NCBI GenBank assembly: GCA_013695265.1 | Contig: JACDAU010000131.1 | Span: 1-6,802 of the forward strand | Direction: 5' to 3' | Length of the DNA: 6,802 nucleotides | From: Chloroflexia bacterium | GTDB lineage: Bacteria; Chloroflexota; Chloroflexia; Thermobaculales; Thermobaculaceae | Program-made: the position numbers and the translations under genes | The notes under the pieces: model-generated | The model's database searches: none | Told to the model about the DNA's origin: nothing | What the model saw: only the letters and a program-made list of their open reading frames with translations | Shown here: piece by piece, positions 4,732-6,802 of the stretch | Layout: every line of letters starts with the position of its first letter | Numbering within the stretch: position 1 is the stretch's first letter

Positions 4732-6802
4732 GAAGTTGTACTCCGAGTATTTGGGCAAGTATCGGCAGCACGAGGTCAGCCCGCTCGCGATCCAGATCCT
4801 CTCCGTCCGGGATGCTTGTCTCCTCTGGTGTGTGGTCCATTCTCAGGCGCCGTACCTTCTCCCCCATCTTTCGCCGCTCGGGTGGCTGGAAGCCGGAGAA
4901 CGCGCGGCGAAGCAGCGGCAGCATCTCCGTAAACGTATCGGGGGAAAGCTCCCGCATCCACACATCGAGCGCCCGCCACAGACCATCCTGGTGCAGCAAC
5001 AGGAGACCACTGCCGCGCAGCACGCCCTCGACCCACGCCGCAGCCTGCGGTGGGGGCGTTGCATGGGCGAGCACCAGCCCGGCGAGCCGCCGCAGCTCCC
5101 CCGAATCGAGCGCCCCAGCCTCCAGCAGGAGACGGCAGGCCCACCCGCGAAGGAGGCCGTGTAGCCCATCCGCGCGCGCGATGACGCCGAGCGTGGTACT
5201 CCACGACTCTCGCTGCTCTGGTCGGTCCAGCAGCGAGACACTCTCCTGCACTGCGGCGATGCCATCCGCCAGTTTGCTGGCTGCTTCGTCGTCCACGTTC
5301 CGGCACGCGAGGGGCAGGCCGACAAGCACGCGCTGGAAGAGGGCGGTGATCACCGGATCCACCTGTGTGGCGCCGGTGCCTCGCACGTCGCCGTATCGAG
5401 AGACGCGCGCCAGCGGCGGGAGGGCGTGCATCAGGTGCAGTACGTCCGCGCTCACTGCGGCCTGGTCCCGTACCCGCGCCAGAACATGATCCGTCGCGGC
5501 CGGAAGACCGCCAAGGATCGTGGCGTCGAGCAGGGCGGTGAGCGTGGGCAGGTCCGGCGCGCGGTCCGCGTCGTTTACGGCGCGCGCGGTCGCCGCTGCC
5601 TCGACGCTGTTTCCCCATACGCTCGCCTCGATGAGAGCGATTACGAACTCCGGATGCCACTGCAATCGCCATAGCTCGTGGAAGGTGCTGACCTTGCTAG
5701 CGGCGCGCTCCGGCTGCCCCCAGGGTATGCCCAGCCGGTTCAGCCGGTGCAGCAGTCTGCTCCGTGCCAGGTCGATATCGCGTCGGAGGTCCAGGTCGAG
5801 CGGTGTTATCTCGACCGAGGGCTTCAGGCGAAGCGAGCGCTGCAAGGCGGTCAGGTCGCGGGCGAGCGGTACGGCTGGCGTGTCCTCCGGCACCTCGCCC
5901 ATCCGCTCCCCTGTCTCGAGCTTGTCGCGAATCAGAGTCATCGGGACCGGGTCGCCGCCGCACAGCACCGTCTGCATCGCCTCGTGTAGTTCGGCCAGTC
6001 CCGGCATCGGGATGGTTCGCATCGCCGCCAGCGCCTCCGCTAGTCGCACTGCCTCAATCACGTTCGCGGAGGACGCATCCAGATCCTCGCTCCGGAGCAG
6101 CCGTGCGCCGCGCGCAACCCAGCGTGTGGCGAGACGATCTGGGGCGTCCCAAAGGTGCTCGTACCAGCCGGGTGCGGCGATGCCCGCGCCATAGCCCGTT
6201 CGGTAGGAGAGGCGCGAGTTCGTCCACGGCACCCAGGTCGCCTCGACCTTGATCTTCTTGAGTCCCGTGAGCAGCTTCGCGTCTTTGCTAGCAGTACCGC
6301 CGAGGAGTGCGGGTGCGTGCCACGCGCCGCAGATGACCGCGATTTTCTCAAATCCCTCGGCCTGTACCTCCCGGACGGTGCGGCGCATCCATGCCTCGCG
6401 CTGTGCCTCCCTGTCCTCCGGCGCCGGTGCGTGCGCTCGCAGCTCCGTCATCGCTTCCAGGATCGCCTCGAAGAGATCGACGGCATCGCGCCGTTGCTCA
6501 ATCTGGTGCTTCCACCACAGTTCGCGGTCCGCGTAGCCCGCCGAGAATGCGAGCTGTCCGATTGGATCCTCCTCCATTGTCGGCTGCGTTTCGGCAGACT
6601 CCTCCCCGCTGGCGTCGGCGCCCGGCAACACGTCGGCTTCCTCGTCGGGCACGGTTTGCGGCTCTTCAATACTTCGCTGCTCGAGCTGATAGGCTTGTGG
6701 CAGGTCCATGAACCGGGCGGGAATGCTTCGGGTGAAGGCATACGTGAGCGCCTGCCACTCGGGGGAGTAGTGGACCAAGGGAAAGTACGCGGCGCTTTGG
6801 GG
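4721..6802 (-). CDS. DUF5682-family protein (YehM-like), 5'-truncated by window edge
   Basis: A large protein of unknown function, 693 residues visible, open to the window edge. The TTG at 6778 is therefore probably internal; compared with relatives I recall, roughly 80-100 N-terminal residues are missing. In visible numbering, the domain begins with FPLVHYSPEWQALTYA (7-22) and a family-typical RFMDLP (30-35). Next comes an acidic, low-complexity linker at about 45-80 (Glu/Asp/Pro-rich), then WWKHQIEQRRD and an EREAWMRR-like stretch. The strand-loop VICGAWHAPAL (156-166; GAWHAP at bases 6311-6328) follows. The remaining two thirds are helical, Leu/Ala/Arg-rich and repeat-like, ending ILGVQLHDR. 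No signal peptide or membrane segment is visible in this part. It overlaps the vWA start by 11 bases, so the two are probably made together. Family assignment rests on these motifs plus the vWA neighbour; the biochemical role is unknown. Confidence 0.85.
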   Translation of the reverse strand, partial: PQSAAYFPLVHYSPEWQALTYAFTRSIPARFMDLPQAYQLEQRSIEEPQTVPDEEADVLPGADASGEESAETQPTMEEDPIGQLAFSAGYADRELWWKHQIEQRRDAVDLFEAILEAMTELRAHAPAPEDREAQREAWMRRTVREVQAEGFEKIAVICGAWHAPALLGGTASKDAKLLTGLKKIKVEATWVPWTNSRLSYRTGYGAGIAAPGWYEHLWDAPDRLATRWVARGARLLRSEDLDASSANVIEAVRLAEALAAMRTIPMPGLAELHEAMQTVLCGGDPVPMTLIRDKLETGERMGEVPEDTPAVPLARDLTALQRSLRLKPSVEITPLDLDLRRDIDLARSRLLHRLNRLGIPWGQPERAASKVSTFHELWRLQWHPEFVIALIEASVWGNSVEAAATARAVNDADRAPDLPTLTALLDATILGGLPAATDHVLARVRDQAAVSADVLHLMHALPPLARVSRYGDVRGTGATQVDPVITALFQRVLVGLPLACRNVDDEAASKLADGIAAVQESVSLLDRPEQRESWSTTLGVIARADGLHGLLRGWACRLLLEAGALDSGELRRLAGLVLAHATPPPQAAAWVEGVLRGSGLLLLHQDGLWRALDVWMRELSPDTFTEMLPLLRRAFSGFQPPERRKMGEKVRRLRMDHTPEETSIPDGEDLDRERADLVLPILAQILGVQLHDR
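4741..4744 (-). promoter_or_regulatory. Ribosome binding site of the vWA gene, inside the DUF5682 coding region
   Basis: GGAG on the minus strand, 9 bases before the ATG at 4731. It favours this ATG over the in-frame TTG at 4758, which has no purine-rich site upstream. Confidence 0.5.

Noticed and set aside
5520..6194. Plus-strand open frame of 224 codons opposite the DUF5682 gene
   Set aside because: Its Ser/Arg-rich translation without motifs is a shadow of the minus-strand coding sequence.

Overview
This is a GC-rich bacterial window with two convergent blocks of genes. Hand counts of sampled 60-base lines give about 67-78% GC in menE and the large minus-strand gene, and about 58% over 2761-3120. 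The organism makes menaquinone, and GTG and TTG starts are common. These traits fit a high-GC Terrabacteria-type lineage such as Chloroflexota or Actinomycetota. That placement is a guess; no rRNA or other lineage marker is present.

Plus-strand block (1-2614): the 3' two thirds of a MenA-type prenyltransferase, a 172-residue CYTH-domain protein, and a complete MenE-type o-succinylbenzoate-CoA ligase. The genes are tightly packed, with a 32-base gap and then a 4-base ATGA overlap, so they look like one operon. MenE activates o-succinylbenzoate ahead of naphthoate ring closure, and MenA prenylates the resulting naphthoate at the membrane. The CYTH protein between them has no established role in this pathway.

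Middle (2615-3563): a 106-base convergent junction with only a weak hairpin, then a minus-strand VOC (glyoxalase/bleomycin-resistance fold) gene. Upstream of it lies about 430 bases that hold no intact gene of convincing quality. They do contain two overlapping minus-strand reading frames that join into one plausible 146-residue protein after a single +1 shift. The composite would start inside the end of the vWA gene and stop inside the start of the VOC gene.

Minus-strand block (3556-6802): a von Willebrand A (vWA) protein with an intact MIDAS metal site, preceded and overlapped by a large DUF5682-family gene whose 5' end lies past the right edge. The pair matches a widespread but poorly understood gene set (vWA, DUF5682, MoxR-type AAA+ ATPase, SWIM zinc finger; YehP/YehM/YehL/YehQ in E. 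coli). If so, the ATPase and SWIM genes should lie beyond 6802. This is the least understood system in the window. A conserved Gly-Ala-Trp-His motif in the DUF5682 protein resembles motifs of the TraB/TIKI/EreA-ChaN hydrolase-like superfamily.

I see no tRNA or rRNA gene, CRISPR array, insertion sequence or convincing riboswitch.
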